Origin: Formicarius rufipectus
Taxonomy: Eukaryota > Chordata > Aves > Passeriformes > Formicariidae
Assembly (NCBI GenBank): GCA_013399695.1
Contig: VXAU01001756.1
Span: forward strand, 127,286 to 191,285
DNA: 64,000 nt
Direction: 5' to 3'
Shown here: positions 12,766 through 25,604 of the stretch, in pieces
Numbering within the stretch: position 1 is the first letter of the stretch
Layout of the letters: each line of letters begins with the position of its first letter
Translations under genes and position numbers: made by a program
Notes under the pieces: model-generated
The model's input: only the letters and a program-made list of their open reading frames with translations
The model's database searches: none
Told to the model about the DNA's origin: nothing

Positions 12766-14979
12766 CCTCAATCCACCTCCTGTCACCATCAGTACTTGCA
12801 GGGATGCAAGACCGAAAGGAGAATTAAAATATTCCAGTTTGATTTACTTTTTTCTCAGCAAACTCACTCTGAATACCCAATGAAATAAAAATCAAGAAAG
12901 AAACCAAACAAATCCTTTTTCTAGACCCATGTAAAGCAATAAAAATAACCACATTTCTAAGGGGAATCAGCAAAACCACCAGAGCACCAAAGGTGACAGC
13001 CATCCCGTCCCAACGTACCGATGGGCCAAGGCCTTTGTGCCAAGCCTTCCTCCAGACACTTTGCAGTGTTGTGATTTCTATTCCAGAGGATCCCACTTCC
13101 AGGAACTTGGTAAACACGGCTGCTGGGTCCAGCTGTAAATAGCCAAGTGGATATAGAGAGCCTGAAGGGTTCCTCTCCGAGCCACTGAAAGGTGAGAACG
13201 CAAGAAGCGGCCAAAAAAATAAGGACTATTCAGCTGGCAACAACAATAGTCACGCCCGAGCCTACAATGCTGTGTCTGAAATACTCCAAAGGCAAAATAG
13301 CACGGAGGTCATGAAGGCTCAGGAAAACAAATCTGAATGCCCCAGGTTAAAAATAGACAGGCCATGCACAGGGAGGACGCAAGGAGAAAGGAAAAGGAGC
13401 AATTGTCAGGGTTACCTCTGGCATTATCCAGGTGATGGAAAAAGCAAGGTTGAACTTGAATAAGTGTGTTCCCACACTTGGGAAAAGGGAAGGATGTGGA
13501 CAAGCAGTGATACAGCTGGACACTGGTGTCACCAGCATGGACAGACACTCTGCTCTGGCTGAAGACTGTGGAGACACCTGGCACTGACCAGCACCTGAAC
13601 TCCAGCGGACACAGCTCCAGTCACTGCTTCCCAAACCACTGAGGAGCACAGGCAGCCACTTAGCCCAAAGATTTCCATCCCCAGTTTGTGGTGGGATATT
13701 TGATTACACCCTGTGGTGCAGAAGGAGCACTCAGACGCTGCATGGGCTCCGATGGTTGTGCTGGGAGGGAGGCAGCTGGCTCCAGCAGGAAACAAGGAGT
13801 GCAAAAATCATCTTGAGTTCTTGGCAAAAGGATATTTATTAATCTCTTTGGGGAAAAAAAAATAAACCAACCAGACTCCTTAGGTACAGGACAAACCCCG
13901 AGGAAGCTCTCAAACTGCACAGACAGCACACACCCTGCCAGTTAGGGCATGAGTCAAGCCTAAATGCCCAGAGCAGATGCCCACACACCCCATGTACCTG
14001 AGCCAACGCCAGAGACCTTCCATGATCCAACTCAGCTCATGTCCCAGGCACAAATTAATGCAGCTTTTGGGACACGGGCAACATTCTGCTGAATTAGTGT
14101 GTTCCAGTTGTTCACAGAAGGCTCCAACTCCAACCTGACATAGAGGAAGGAGCAGAGACAGAACTATAAATGCTCGTGAGCCTTCAGCAGCAGCACTGAC
14201 TGCTGTGAGCCAGCATGACTCCTGCCTTCGGCACATGGATTAACAAGCGGAGATCATTAAAAGGAAGAGAGGAGACTACAGCGATGAAGAACTGAACAGT
14301 AATTAATAAGTACTTGTTTCTCTTTTTCTCTAATGTCATTTCTACCTGTAAACATCCAGCTCTGAGGTGCTGGCATTAAACACTGCCTCTAAGGCAAGAA
14401 CAAGAAGAGCAATTTAAAAAAGAAAAGAAAGAGACAATCCCAGAATTCATCAAGCTCTGTGAAAAGCCCAGGAAGGCAGCCAGTAATTGAAAGCATTCCT
14501 GAGGAATTCTACTCCAGGTTAACTCCTGCACCAAACAATCAATCTAGCCATAACTTGTTTAAACAGCTGTCCAGGAGCAAAGGGGAAGGGAGGTTGGTAC
14601 AACTGCAAGGAAAACGCTCTTGAAGAGGCACAGGAACACCACTGCTGGCTTTGTGACTGGACAGACCCATTCCAAAGCTCCCAGAACCTGCCCCAGTGCT
14701 GAGTCTGGGGTGATCAGCAGCAGGCTAAGCTTGCAGCACAGTTCCTCCAGGCATTGTATGTCAATAAGAAGAGACCGAGCAATGAGATCTCAAATCAGCC
14801 CCTCAACTGATCCTCACCTCCAGATTCCCCAGTGCTCCAAAACTTGTCAGACCAGCCCTGCAGCCAGATGAGGCTGCAGGGCTGGCACCAGTCCCCAGTG
14901 AACACCACACACAGGAGCTCAGCATGTGCCCCAGGACCAACAGCACTCCTTGGAAAATGCCTCTGGAACAAGCACTGGA

Positions 14980-15496
14980 AGTTTTCCCATGTTTAGTTGA
15001 GTTTCCTGTATTCTGACATGCCCTTTGACCTTCCACTGGGCACCACGGAGACAACTCTGACTTCCTCTTCACTTCTCCCAGGTACACTCCCAGCCCTCTT
15101 GGAGTCTCCTCACTCACAGACATCCCAGTTCCTTCATTGTGTTAATTATCCTCCATGGGCCCAGTCCAGAAGGTCTATGAGCCTCCTGTACTGGGGAGCC
15201 TAGAACTGGACACAACACTTCAGGTGTGCCAAGGGGAAGGAGATTCCCCAACAGACCCACAGACACCACCAACCTCCTTTGTCTCCAGGATATTAAGTTG
15301 GTTCAGATTCTACTTGATGCCAACCACAACACTCCAGACTTTTTCCACAATGTTCTTCCCAGCAGCTTATCCCCAGCACGTACCAGTGCATGAGGTTATT
15401 CCTTCCCAAGGTGGGGAACTATCACAGAACAGTTTGGCTTGGATGGGACCCTTCAAGGCCACCTAGTCCAACCTCCCCCTGCCACGAGCAGGGACA
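14980..15496 (-). mobile_element. CR1 LINE fragments (two pieces)
   Basis: The clearest piece is at about 15418-15496, with GGCTTGGATGGGACCCTTCA and the GCCACGAGCAGGGAC block, both antisense. A second, older piece at about 14980-15240 contains TGGGGAGCCTAGAACTGGAC, typical of the inner part of CR1 3' regions. Confidence 0.65.
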
Positions 15497-18328
15497 ATAA
15501 CCAGAGCAACCACATAAGGGTGACAGCAGCACAAATTCAAGTTCAGTGAGGTGATTTTGAGGGGTGGGGGGGAGTCAGGTGAGATCCAAAGGATGAGGGT
15601 GTGCTCAGCTCAGCATTCGGCCAATAAATGCAGTTCCACCTTACTCACAAGCACACAGTGCCCGAGAGATGTGGGCACCACCAGCCCGAAGCATCACAAA
15701 GACAATCTAAGATACTCCAGGGAGAACAGACCAAGGGTTTGCTCCAGCCCCTTTATGAACATTCCCTCTTCAAAAAAATTTATAATTTATGGGCCCTCCA
15801 TTAGACGTAATCGGATCCGACCACTCGGAGGCAGCACATGATCCCAGGACGTGAATGCAGCAACATTTTTTTTGCTGGTACAAGTTTGGGGTGTCAGGTT
15901 AATGCTCAGTAGGACCAAGGCACCAGGCCCAAGTTCAGTCTCCTCAGTCACAGCCCAGGCCATTCTCATGAAGAACCCACACTAAGCAGCAAAGAGGTCG
16001 GAGTCAAACCCCTCGTGTGCTCCCATGGGAGGATTTGGGATTGTTTTTAATCTCAAGCCACATAACAGCAGTCATGTCTCCCAGAACAATCTGGAAACAG
16101 CCACACCAGTCCAGTGAGGGCACAATAGTAGGAAGGAAACCAAAATTCATTACATTGCTCCCAGATTTCCAGAACTGACTTTCCTAGAGCCTTTTTTTCC
16201 ACCTGATACCTCACAGCCTCCCTGTGATTCTCTGCATTAGGATGCAAGATTTAAAGACATAAAATGTGATGGCTTCAAATCAAGCTCAAGGTGTCTGAAA
16301 AACTTACCAACTGCATGAGAAAAGGAGGAACGTTTGCACCATGTTTGCACCTGCTGTGAAACTTCATTCCCATTTACAGATTTGGGTTTTTTTCTTCCAA
16401 GGCAATTTTTTCTCCACACAGGGACAGATTTTGAGCTGCTCTGCTTGTTCAATAAGCTGTTCCAAAGTGCCTAAAACTCTTCCAAAGGTGAAAACAGGAT
16501 TTTCTGGGGTTTAAATCTCTGCATTTACAACTTCACATGGTACCAGGGTACTGGAAGAGAAGCCCACTACCATCCTAATACAACCTCCAACTAGAATTCC
16601 ACAATCCAAATATTCACAAGTCACAGAAAATGGAAGTTGATGAGATCACAAACCACAGCATATTTTCCTTTGTGGGCACAGGCTGGAAACTGAGCAGCTC
16701 CTTCACAGTGAATGTATATTCTGGGTAATGCTGTCTACAAACAGCACAAGAGAATATGCAGTCACTCTCGATCCCACTCACACGAGAGATCCTGGTAGCA
16801 GGATCCAAGTGGAGGTCCAACAAGACCTAATACCACAGGCACCTTTCCCTGCTTTGCTCCTGCCATCTCAGTCAAGAGTCAGAGCTCCAGCCACATGCCA
16901 CTGGATACAGAGGATGTGCTCAGAGCCAAGCTGAAGCTGCAGAAAATCCTCTCTCCTGGGCACAGCGCAGCATAAAAGCCGACAGGCTCAGCCAGTATGA
17001 CTGTGAGGCACAAACACAAGCACCTCTCTGTCCTTTGTGCCAACCAGCATGAAATGTCCTTGGCCATTCCATCCCTCTGTCAGGAGGGAAGGGGCCAGCA
17101 GAGGAGTAAGCCACGTTTGCTCAATCTTCCTGTGGAGAGCCAGCCTGGAAAGGTCAAAATCAGCAGATTTCTGTATTTGCAGGGAAATGCTAGGCAGAGT
17201 TTAAGGGGGGAGGAGAAAATTCAGGATTCCAGCAAGTGTCAGACCAGTGTCAGCATCTCCAGAGCCACATGTGGCACAGGTGCCCTTCACCTCCAAGCAC
17301 TCTCCAGGGATTTTCAGAAGAGTCAATTTATAAGAGTGAGCCATCAGGCACTGCCATAATGTAGTGACTAAATGTTTTAAAATAAAAAACTTGGGCTAGA
17401 AGATTCCTCTCTAGAAAAAAAAATAAAAGGATCAGGAGAAAAAAAAAAAAAAGGGAAGCTGCTCAAAGATGAGCAGAAGGTGTCTCTAAGCAAGGCCTCT
17501 CCCACAGCACAGCAGGGCGCTGTGGGTGGCCTTCCCCTCTGGAAGTTGATGCTAAGGTGGGTTTTATGGGAAGGGAGGCTCCAGCTTCCTGCTGCCCTAA
17601 ACAGCATTAACAATGCACAGCCTCTCGTCCCATTGGGATCAGTCCAGGTCCGTGCTGGGACTATATATGGCTGCAGCTTTCACAGCACACGTTCAGAAAT
17701 GGGCTGGGGAGAGGCAAGATCTCAATGTTCCAGGCATAAATCAAGGGAAGGATCCATCTTCCCTGGGTCCCATGCCAGACCCAGGACAGGACTTGGTTTT
17801 CCAAACCTGCTAACAGAGCTTGGGCATTTGCCTTAAAGACCAGGGGGAAAAAAAAAACCAAAAAAACAACAAAACAGTCCCCGAGGTGAACTGACAGGCC
17901 TGGTTTAAGATCATTCCTATCACCGAGAGCTGAACATGCTGGAAAACTCAACCAAAACGTCGGGTCATGCGATTCCCACGCAGGGCTCCTGTGACCACAC
18001 AGGAACACAACACTCACCGGGCTGCCACCCTAGGATTTGGGCAAAATCTGCCCTGTTGGGTTCAGGAACATTCAGTTCAGTGGTGACAGCAGCTCTGCCA
18101 CAAGCCTGGCACTGCTCTGGCACCACACACTCCCACAGCGGCCTCACTCAGGTCAGGCACTGGAACCATTTTCCTGACATCCAACTAGTTAATAAGCAGC
18201 AGGAACACAAACCTCTGCCTCTAAGCTCAAATTAAAACTATTAACAGGTTCTCTGGCACTGTCACATTCCTAAAAAGCATATCAATGGTAACACTGAAAA
18301 AGTCTGTGCAGGCTGGTGCTTGTATGGT

Positions 18329-18612
18329 CATATTTTTGGGTGCCCCAGGTCCCTCTGAAACCATCAGGTGACTTCAAGGTAGCCAGGGCTCCTCTGAACC
18401 CCTCAGGTCACGTTTTGATGGCCCCTGGATTCCTTCTGCCCCCTCAGGTCATCTTTTGGGATGCCCTGACAACTTCTCAACTACTTCAGGTTATATTTTG
18501 GGATCCCCTCGTTTCCTCTGACCCCCTCTGCTAACATTCTGGGATACCCCAGGTGCCCCTGAACCCCTCAGGTGACATTTTGGGGTCCCCCAGGCTCCTC
18601 TGAACACTTATC
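18329..18612. repeat. About 42 bp minisatellite, about seven copies
   Basis: Each unit reads roughly ATTTTGGGATGCCCCAGG, then a CTCCTCTGAACCCCTCAGGT block. About seven diverged copies are present with a period of about 41-43 bp. It lies in the ENOX2 5' region with no gene attached. Confidence 0.8.
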
Positions 18613-21600
18613 AGACTTCTCTTACTCAGCACAGGGGGAACTCCAGAAATGGGCTGACACAGGCTTTACTATAAATATGGATTTACCTTTTGCCAACATT
18701 GGCAAATAGAGGAAATAAGCAGTGCTCAGCCTGAGCAAGGGGCCTGTGCTTTTAGGAATAAACTGGATTCCAGGATACACTGTGCCATGTCATTATAGAG
18801 TGTCCACAAGAAATGCACCTTAGAAGACACCAAAGTACATTTGCAGCAATCGATTAGAGCACAGAGAGAAACCAGACCAGCAAGAAAGGGAAAGGAGAGA
18901 GATACTGAGGCTTTGAAGTTACATTTTGATCCCAGCCATTTCCCTTCAGAGACTGGTTCCCAGGTTCAAAACCTGCCGTTGGGCTAGTGCACATTTCTCT
19001 GCTGCACTCCTGGCTTAATGATCACTGTTAGAGCTTCACAGTCATCAGTCTGACCCCGGGGCTGGCCAGGCACACTGATGAGAGCAGCAGAATTCTGATG
19101 GTTACTTCTGTCAGCTCCAGAAAATCCTACATGGCAGCAAAAGCCACTGGAGAAACACACATTCAGAGAATCCCACCCACCACCCCTCCACGTTACCTGT
19201 GTACTGCAGGAGGAACATGGCAAGATGCTGATCATATGTCAGTAGTTCAGCCAGTTCTCCCACTGCTCCCAGCTTGCTTAGTTGTATAAAAACCCGAGTC
19301 CCAGACTGAGCTCCCAGCACAAGAGGAAAGTTGGGACTCACTGACAGCAAAACTGCCCCCAAGGGTGGGCAGGGCAGCCCAGGTTGGCAACCAGCAGTTC
19401 CATGTGTCACCATCCATCTCCAGTGACTGACACCCATAGGCATATTCCAGGATGCAGGGGGTGGAGGTGGATGAGCAGGTGGGGAGTTGATGAGCAGAAA
19501 GAGTATCTGAATTTGCCAGGGATTTCATACATCACTGCTCTAAGTGCTGGCACGCAGCTAAATAAACCCTGTTTGCATGCCCCAGATTAGTGGCCTTTGC
19601 ACTGAAAGATTAATTCCTGGTAATCCTTGACAGTAAGAGGCATGCTGCTTGCTTTCCTTGATTCTGGAAGCTTGTATTTAGAAGAAATATATTAACTTCA
19701 GACAAGCTAATTATTCTAGCAGGACATTATTGGGAAAAAAAAATAAAAATAACACAAAGTGCCCCTTTCTCCTTTGCCCCTGAGAAACCAGCGGTCAGTA
19801 CCACCAGTCAGTGACACCAACCTGCAGGGTTTTCACAAAATTACATCCACAGCAGCAAAAATAGGGAGATTTGATCAAGTCCTGTCTGAGCTGTGCTTTT
19901 TAGTCAATGTTGTAAGCAAAAACAAAGGAAAAAAGTTCCTTACCAGTGTGTTTGTGCACATATGTGTGTCACCAGCACAGACCACAACACAGCCCTCAAT
20001 GCTTCCCAACGGTGGGACCTCTGCCATTCCAATCACACCAAATCATTAAATAGTCCATGGTATGTTTTCAGGATGCTCACAGAGCTCTGCCAAACAGTCT
20101 TCCCTCTCCACACATGTCTAGGATTGATAATATTGGGATTTTCAGGGGGTGAGCAGCTTGTGTTCCATGGGGTGCAGAGCAGGAGGTTCCAGGCTCAGAG
20201 GGAACAGTCAGCTTGTCCAGCCCACCTCTCCCTATCCTGCCAGTCTCCCTCAGCACTCCTGGAGAGCAACAACATCTGCCATCTCAGAACAAGGCTCAAC
20301 AGCTCATAATTTCAGAAATATATTTTTGAAAGGTTAGGAGAAAACAACTAGTGGGCAAAGGGAGACAGGACTAACTGCACAGATCTACTGGGGAAGAAAA
20401 ACAAAACTGAGAAGAACTAAAAGAGGGGTAAAAAAAAAAGGGAAGACACAAAGAAAACTCCAGCAGAGCCAGCAATCATAAAATATCAGTGCAAAAGTCT
20501 GGACTGAGGGGCGAGAGAGCTCCACAGAGGGGCAGCACCAGCACGAGAAGCTGCAGGCTGAGAGCAGAGCAGCTGGATGGGACAGACATGTCAGACCTGG
20601 AATAATGTCAGCAGAAAAGTGGGGGATTAAGGGAGAAATCTCACACCATCTTTGGAAGGTGGAGGGAATACCTCACTAGCAACACCTGATCCTCAAAATG
20701 ATTCGGCAATTGAAGCTCATCCCTGCTATGAGCTCAAGTCGCCCACACCAAAAACATGACCTTCAATGCAGAAACCTGACCTTACCCCAGCTCCCACACA
20801 GCTTTCAACAACTCAGATCAAGGGGCTTTTTAATTAGATGGCACGAAATCCCTCAAATAAACCTTGAAGAAACCAAGAAACCAATCACTCGGCTCCCAGA
20901 GCAGGGAGGAGTAAGGCTGGAGTGAGAAGGAGCACAAGCTGGAGGGAAAAACTCCTGCCCCAGGTTGTCTCAGCACTTTCCCTGCCATCTCACAGCTCTG
21001 CTGCAACGTTCTGTAAGGAAAATGCAGTAAAATACAATGGCTAATTATTGTTGCTACATGGGAGGAAAGAATTGTGTGGAGTAATGAGGAGCTTACCCAA
21101 GGATTAACGTTTGTGTAACAAACACGTGGCACTAGAGGAGAAAAACATCTGTGTGCAACTCGACCTGGATATATGTTGCTGGTAACAACTGGGCTCCGTG
21201 CACACAGGACCAAAATACGAGGAAAAGAAGACAGTAAGAAACACACAAAAGTAAAGAAGCTCAATATAAACGCTTAAGGAACCAAAGAAACGTATGTGCA
21301 CAAGCATGGCTGAGTTACAGCCAAGGGATCCTTATGGCGCTGTGGGAGAGCTGCAGCTGTGGGCACTGGTATGAGCGTCCCCAAACCTCACCACGCTGCC
21401 CACGGACCATCTGCTGTGGCACCACGGAGCCAGCACAGCCCAGCCCCACGTGTGGGCACAGCCCAGTCCCAGGAGCTTGGCAAAGGGAGAGCACAGCCAG
21501 GGCCATCCTGGGCAGGCACTCCTCGGCGTGAAGCTGCTGCCACCTTCACCCCTGCCCTTCTGCAAGCCACCCGCCCTTGGGGCATCACAACAATTTCTTT

Positions 21601-21635
21601 ACATGCAGCTAATTTCTCCCCACCTTGTGCCAGGG

Positions 21636-22075
21636 ATCATCAAAGTTGGAAGAGACGTTCAAGATCATCCAGTCCCAGCAGCACCACAATCATCCCTAAT
21701 CCATGTACCCAGGTGCCACATCCAGACGCCTCTTGGACACTTCCACAGACAGTGACTCCATCACCTCAATGGGCCACTCATTCCAAGGACTGACCACTAT
21801 GACAGTGAAACAATAGTTTCTAATCCATAATCTGAACTTCTCCTGGCACAACTTGAGGACATTTCCTCTCATTTTGAGGAAATAAACGGCACAATAGCTC
21901 GACCGCCCCCACGCCAGCTCCCCTTCCTGTCAGGGAGCTGCAGAGCCAGAAAGTCCCCTCTGAGCCTCCTTTTCTCCAGGCTGAAGCCCCCCCAGCTCCC
22001 TCAGCCGCTCCTGCTGCTCCAGACCCTTCGCAGCTCCATTCCCTTCCCTGGACACACTCGATCCTTTCCCATTTG
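21636..22075 (-). mobile_element. CR1 LINE fragment
   Basis: Antisense CR1 beginning CATCAAAGTTGGAAGAGACG, with CACCACAATCATCCCTAATC, and ending with the CTTTTCTCCAGGCTGAAGCC and CAGCCGCTCCTGCTGCTCCA segments. It ends where the CpG-rich zone begins. Confidence 0.85.
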
Positions 22076-22545
22076 ATTTTAACCCCCGCTGAACCCAAAC
22101 AGCGCCCCGGAGACTTCCCACATGGAATAAACCTTTCCGAACAACCACTCCACCACCCACACGGACCCCGGGGCTCCGAGGGTGTCCCGGGCAGGACTCC
22201 GGTGTCTCGACCATTCCCAGGGGGCTGTTCAGACCTTCCACACAGAAGGAGGGCGGGACAGGCCTCCCCGCACAGCCGGGCCCCGGCAGGGCAGCGCACC
22301 GGGCCCAGCCGCGGCCGCTCCGCCCTACCCCGCGCCGCGGCGTTCCGGCGCACGGCGAGGCCGGAGCCCCGCTCCCCGCTCCCTCATCCTGGCGCCGCTG
22401 CTGCGCACTCACTGCACTGCACTGCCCTGCCCTGCCCTGCCCTGCCCTGCCCTGCTCCGTTCCAGTTCCCCCACACTCCCGGCCCGGCCCGGCCCGGCCC
22501 GGCCACACTCGGCTCCCGCACTCACCGCCACCGCCGTCCCGGCCN

Positions 22546-23180
22546 CGGCCACATCCCACCGGGAGCATCCCACCGGCCACATCCCATCGGGGACAGCACA
22601 CTGGGACTGGCCACATCCCACCGGGAGCATCCCACCGGGAACATCCCACTGAGACCGGGAACATCCTACCGGGAGCATCCCACCGGGAGCAGCCACATCC
22701 CACTGGGAGCATCCTATCGGAAACATCCCACAGGGAACATCCCACCGGGATCATCCCAATTGCAACATCCCATCGAGACCGGGAACATCCCACCGGGAAC
22801 ATCCCACGGCGAACATCCCGCCGGGAACATCCCACTGGGACAGACCACATCCCACTGGTCCCGTCCCACTGGCACCACAGAGTCCCAGAACGGGTCAGGC
22901 TGGAAGGGACCACAGTGGGTCGCCTGGGAGGACATGGCACAGGATTGTGTCCAGATGGTTCTGGAATATCTCCCGTAAGGCGACTCCACCCCTTCACTGG
23001 GCAGTCTGTTCCAGTGCTCGGGCATTGCACAGGGAAGTTCTTCTGCAGATTGAGCACCGGCCATGTCCCACCGGGACCATCCCATCGGGACCGGCCATGT
23101 CCCATCGGAACCGACCCATCGGGACCAGCCCCATCCCATCAGCCGCGTTCCACCGGGACCGGCCCAATCCCACCGGGACC
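22546..23180. repeat. About 14 bp GC-rich minisatellite split by a CR1 insertion
   Basis: Tandem variants of GAACATCCCACCGG run at about 22550-22868, roughly twenty copies. A shorter stretch of the same motif (CATCCCATCGGGACCGGC and similar) continues at about 23062-23180. A CR1 fragment at about 22868-23060 sits between the two parts. Confidence 0.85.
22868..23060 (-). mobile_element. CR1 LINE fragment nested in minisatellite
   Basis: Antisense CR1 tail with CAGGCTGGAAGGGACCACAG, then ATTGTGTCCAGATGGTTCTG and GGGAAGTTCTTCTGCAGATT. The GC-rich minisatellite flanks it on both sides, so it inserted into an existing array. Confidence 0.75.
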
Positions 23181-23334
23181 TGGCGGCCTCGCAGCCGCTC
23201 CCCCGCGTCCCTCTGGGTCGGCTGGCCTCGTTCTCCCTCCCTCCCACCCCCGTTCTGCCGCTGCTCCCCGGCCCCAGGCAGAGCCGCCCCGACCTCCCAG
23301 GTACCGGAGCAGAGACCAGCCCGGCACAAAGGCA

Positions 23335-23340
23335 TTTATT
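23335..23340 (-). terminator. Candidate poly(A) signal AATAAA, minus strand
   Basis: TTTATT on the plus strand gives AATAAA on the minus strand. It could end GPR119 transcripts (stop at 25605) with a 3' UTR of about 2.3 kb that includes a CR1 copy. Assignment is tentative. Confidence 0.35.
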
Positions 23341-23500
23341 CAGCGTGGGGCAGCAGCGAGGGAAGCGCCCTCCATCCTTCCCTCTTTCCCCGCGGGGCAG
23401 GATGACTCCATCCCCTCCATCCCTCCCACCCCGGTCCAGCCGCTTCCGCAGCACTCGGTGCCGCGGTCACTGCGGGCTGGAGCGGCGGTGGGATGAGGGA

Positions 23501-25604
23501 TGGGAGCAGGCGTGGCCCCACAAGGAAAGGCTGCGGCTCCAGGGTATTCCAGCGGGATCCGAAGGTGCATCCAGGGATGTTGCCCCAGCTATGCCAACTT
23601 GTGAGCTCCTGTGCAGCCGGGCTTGGAGAGAGGAGACAGGTCCATGACAGAGCTATATGCCCAGCAAGGGATGCTCTGCTGCAGGAGTAGCTCTGCTTCC
23701 AGCTGCTCCGTGTCCTCCATCTGCAGTGTCATAGAATCCCAGAAGGGTTTGGGTGGGAAGGGACCTTAAAGCCCATCCAGTTCCACACCCCTGCCATGGA
23801 CAGGGACACCTTCCACTAGCCCAGGTTGCTCCAAGCCCCATCCAACCTGGCCTTGGACACTACCAGGGATGGGACAGCCACAGCTTTTCTGAGCAACCTG
23901 TGCCAGGGCCTCCCCACCCTCATGGGGAAGCATTTCTTCCCTATATCCGATCTAAACCTGCCCTCTATCAGTGGGAAGCCATTCCATCCTGACCTGTCAC
24001 TCCAGGCCCTTGTCCAAAGTCCATCTTCAGCTCTCTTGTAGGCTTCCTTCAGGTCCTGGACATGTCCCCTCTCCTATCCAAGCCACTGTGGAGTGTCCAT
24101 GACACTGAGGAGGCTGCCTGAGTTGTGATCTTGCTCCTCACATTGATCCAGACCCACAGCCTCCCCAGTTCCCCAGTGTGTGCCTGGGCACATGCTGGTG
24201 CCAGCCAGCCCCACTCCAGCCAGAGCCAGCAGTTGGGAAGTTCAGGAAGCTGCCAGAAGCCCACATCCAAAGACTCTCTGTTCCTGCTGGTACCCACTGT
24301 GAGATGATGTGTTGATCCTCAGAGATGGATGAGGTTGGATCCACCTGCTAGATCCACCTACACCCTCCCACAGAGCCAGGACTGCTCTGGGCTCTGTCCA
24401 TGTGGCACAGCCAGAACAGCAGCTGCTGTGTGGTACCTGGTCCCAGGCAGAGGGGGATCTCACAGAGGGTCTCTTGGTTTGGGTTTTTTTAATGGCACTT
24501 GTGTTTCTGCCTCAGAACCAATTCAGGTTCTGGATGCAATTGAGTACAGCCCTGAGCCTTCATGTCTGCCAGTGGGGCAAGGACAGAGGTGGAAACAGCT
24601 GCTGTTACATGCAGATCACCTTCATTCTCAGGTTAGGGTACATTTTTAGCAAACAAACCTCTTTTAAGGGAACTTTTCTTGCCATGTGGATTAAATGGGG
24701 TGATTTTATGAGAATCAATTAAATATCATCATAACCTCTGGCAGGGGCATCCATCTGGTCACCACTGCAGGGCAGGCAGAGTTCTCCCATGGGATGAGTG
24801 GGTGTGCAAGGACCCTTCTATTCCCAAATCCTGTGTGGGACACAGCAGCTCTCCTGCATGGGGATCTCCCTGGCTCCGAAGCAGGTAATCCTCCTGCTCC
24901 TTGTTCAGCCAGTTACTCTTTAACTCACTTTACAGCCCGGGCAAATAGCAACAGCACAGCCGAGGCTGCCCCCACCCCGGGGGCTGCCCCCCACCCCCAG
25001 ATCACTCCCACCCCCACACAGGCACAGCCACTGCTGAGCCCCTCTGTGTCCCCCCTCACCGCTGCCTCGGGTGGGCACAGCCTGGAATGGGGGTGACCCT
25101 GCGAGGTGGGTTTGGGAAGGGAGTGGGAGTGCCCATGGTCCGGGAGAGCTTGAGGGTGTCCTCACCCCTCCCAACCTTTGCTGTCAGGACCAAGCCGAGG
25201 GGATGGAGCCCTTGTTGTGCCCCCACCTGCCCTGGGCATGGGTGGCTCATTTTCCATGGAGCTGGTGCTGCAGGCAGAGGAGAGAGCAGGGGCTCCAGGT
25301 CTGGCAGGGGAAGGCAGACAGTGGTAAGTGAAGGGTCTTTGCTTGTGGAGTCAGTGGCTTGGTCCAGGAGACACGAGACTGCTCCAGTGGAGGCTCTTCA
25401 GAGAAACCCTGCAACCTGGGGCTGATGCAAAGCTGGCTGTGCAGTGGGTTGTGGGGGAGTGGGCAAGCTATGCTGATGTCTGGGAATTAGTATCCAGATT
25501 GGTCCCAGCCATCCGGGATCTCCTCCACAGCTGGCAGGCCCTGAGTTCATGGCCGCATTGGAGGAGGGAAACTGGAAAGCAGGAGGCAGCCACTCCTTAC
25601 TGAG
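23501..25604. other. GPR119 downstream region, no gene recognised
   Basis: Contains an antisense CR1 fragment (23728-24062) and otherwise unremarkable unique sequence. No splice-compatible coding segment was recognised on either strand. Confidence 0.6.
23728..24062 (-). mobile_element. CR1 LINE 3' fragment
   Basis: Well-preserved antisense CR1: CATAGAATCCCAGAAGGGTT, the CCATGGACAGGGACACCTTC block, and ACTACCAGGGATGGGACAGC. Confidence 0.9.

Larger units (their letters stand above)
11396..22240. other. ENOX2 5' intron or upstream region, no coding exon recognised
   Basis: About 11 kb between the first recognised ENOX2 coding exon and the CpG-rich zone. It holds antisense CR1 pieces (about 12356-12765, 14980-15496, 21636-22075), a 42 bp minisatellite at 18329-18612, and short A-rich runs. 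The scattered ORFs are short and have no recognisable products. The missing ENOX2 start exon could be here, but I could not identify it. Confidence 0.6.
22240..23500 (-). promoter_or_regulatory. CpG-rich zone, probable ENOX2 promoter region
   Basis: Strongly GC- and CpG-rich blocks at about 22240-22560 and 23140-23490, separated by a minisatellite and a CR1 insertion. It is the only CpG island upstream of ENOX2 on its strand and lies between GPR119 and ENOX2, so it is the best candidate for the ENOX2 start of transcription. A simple (CCTGC)n/(CCCGG)n run lies at about 22420-22503. One ambiguous base is at 22545. Confidence 0.55.

Noticed and set aside
20830..21264. 144-codon minus-strand ORF with hydrophobic stretches in the ENOX2 upstream region
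   Set aside because: No splice-compatible context, no recognisable family, ordinary intron-like composition.
21930..23105. 391-codon minus-strand ORF and the 301-codon plus-strand ORF at 22073-22978
   Set aside because: Both are translations of the 14 bp minisatellite and CR1 sequence in the CpG zone, with an ambiguous base inside; no protein family recognised.
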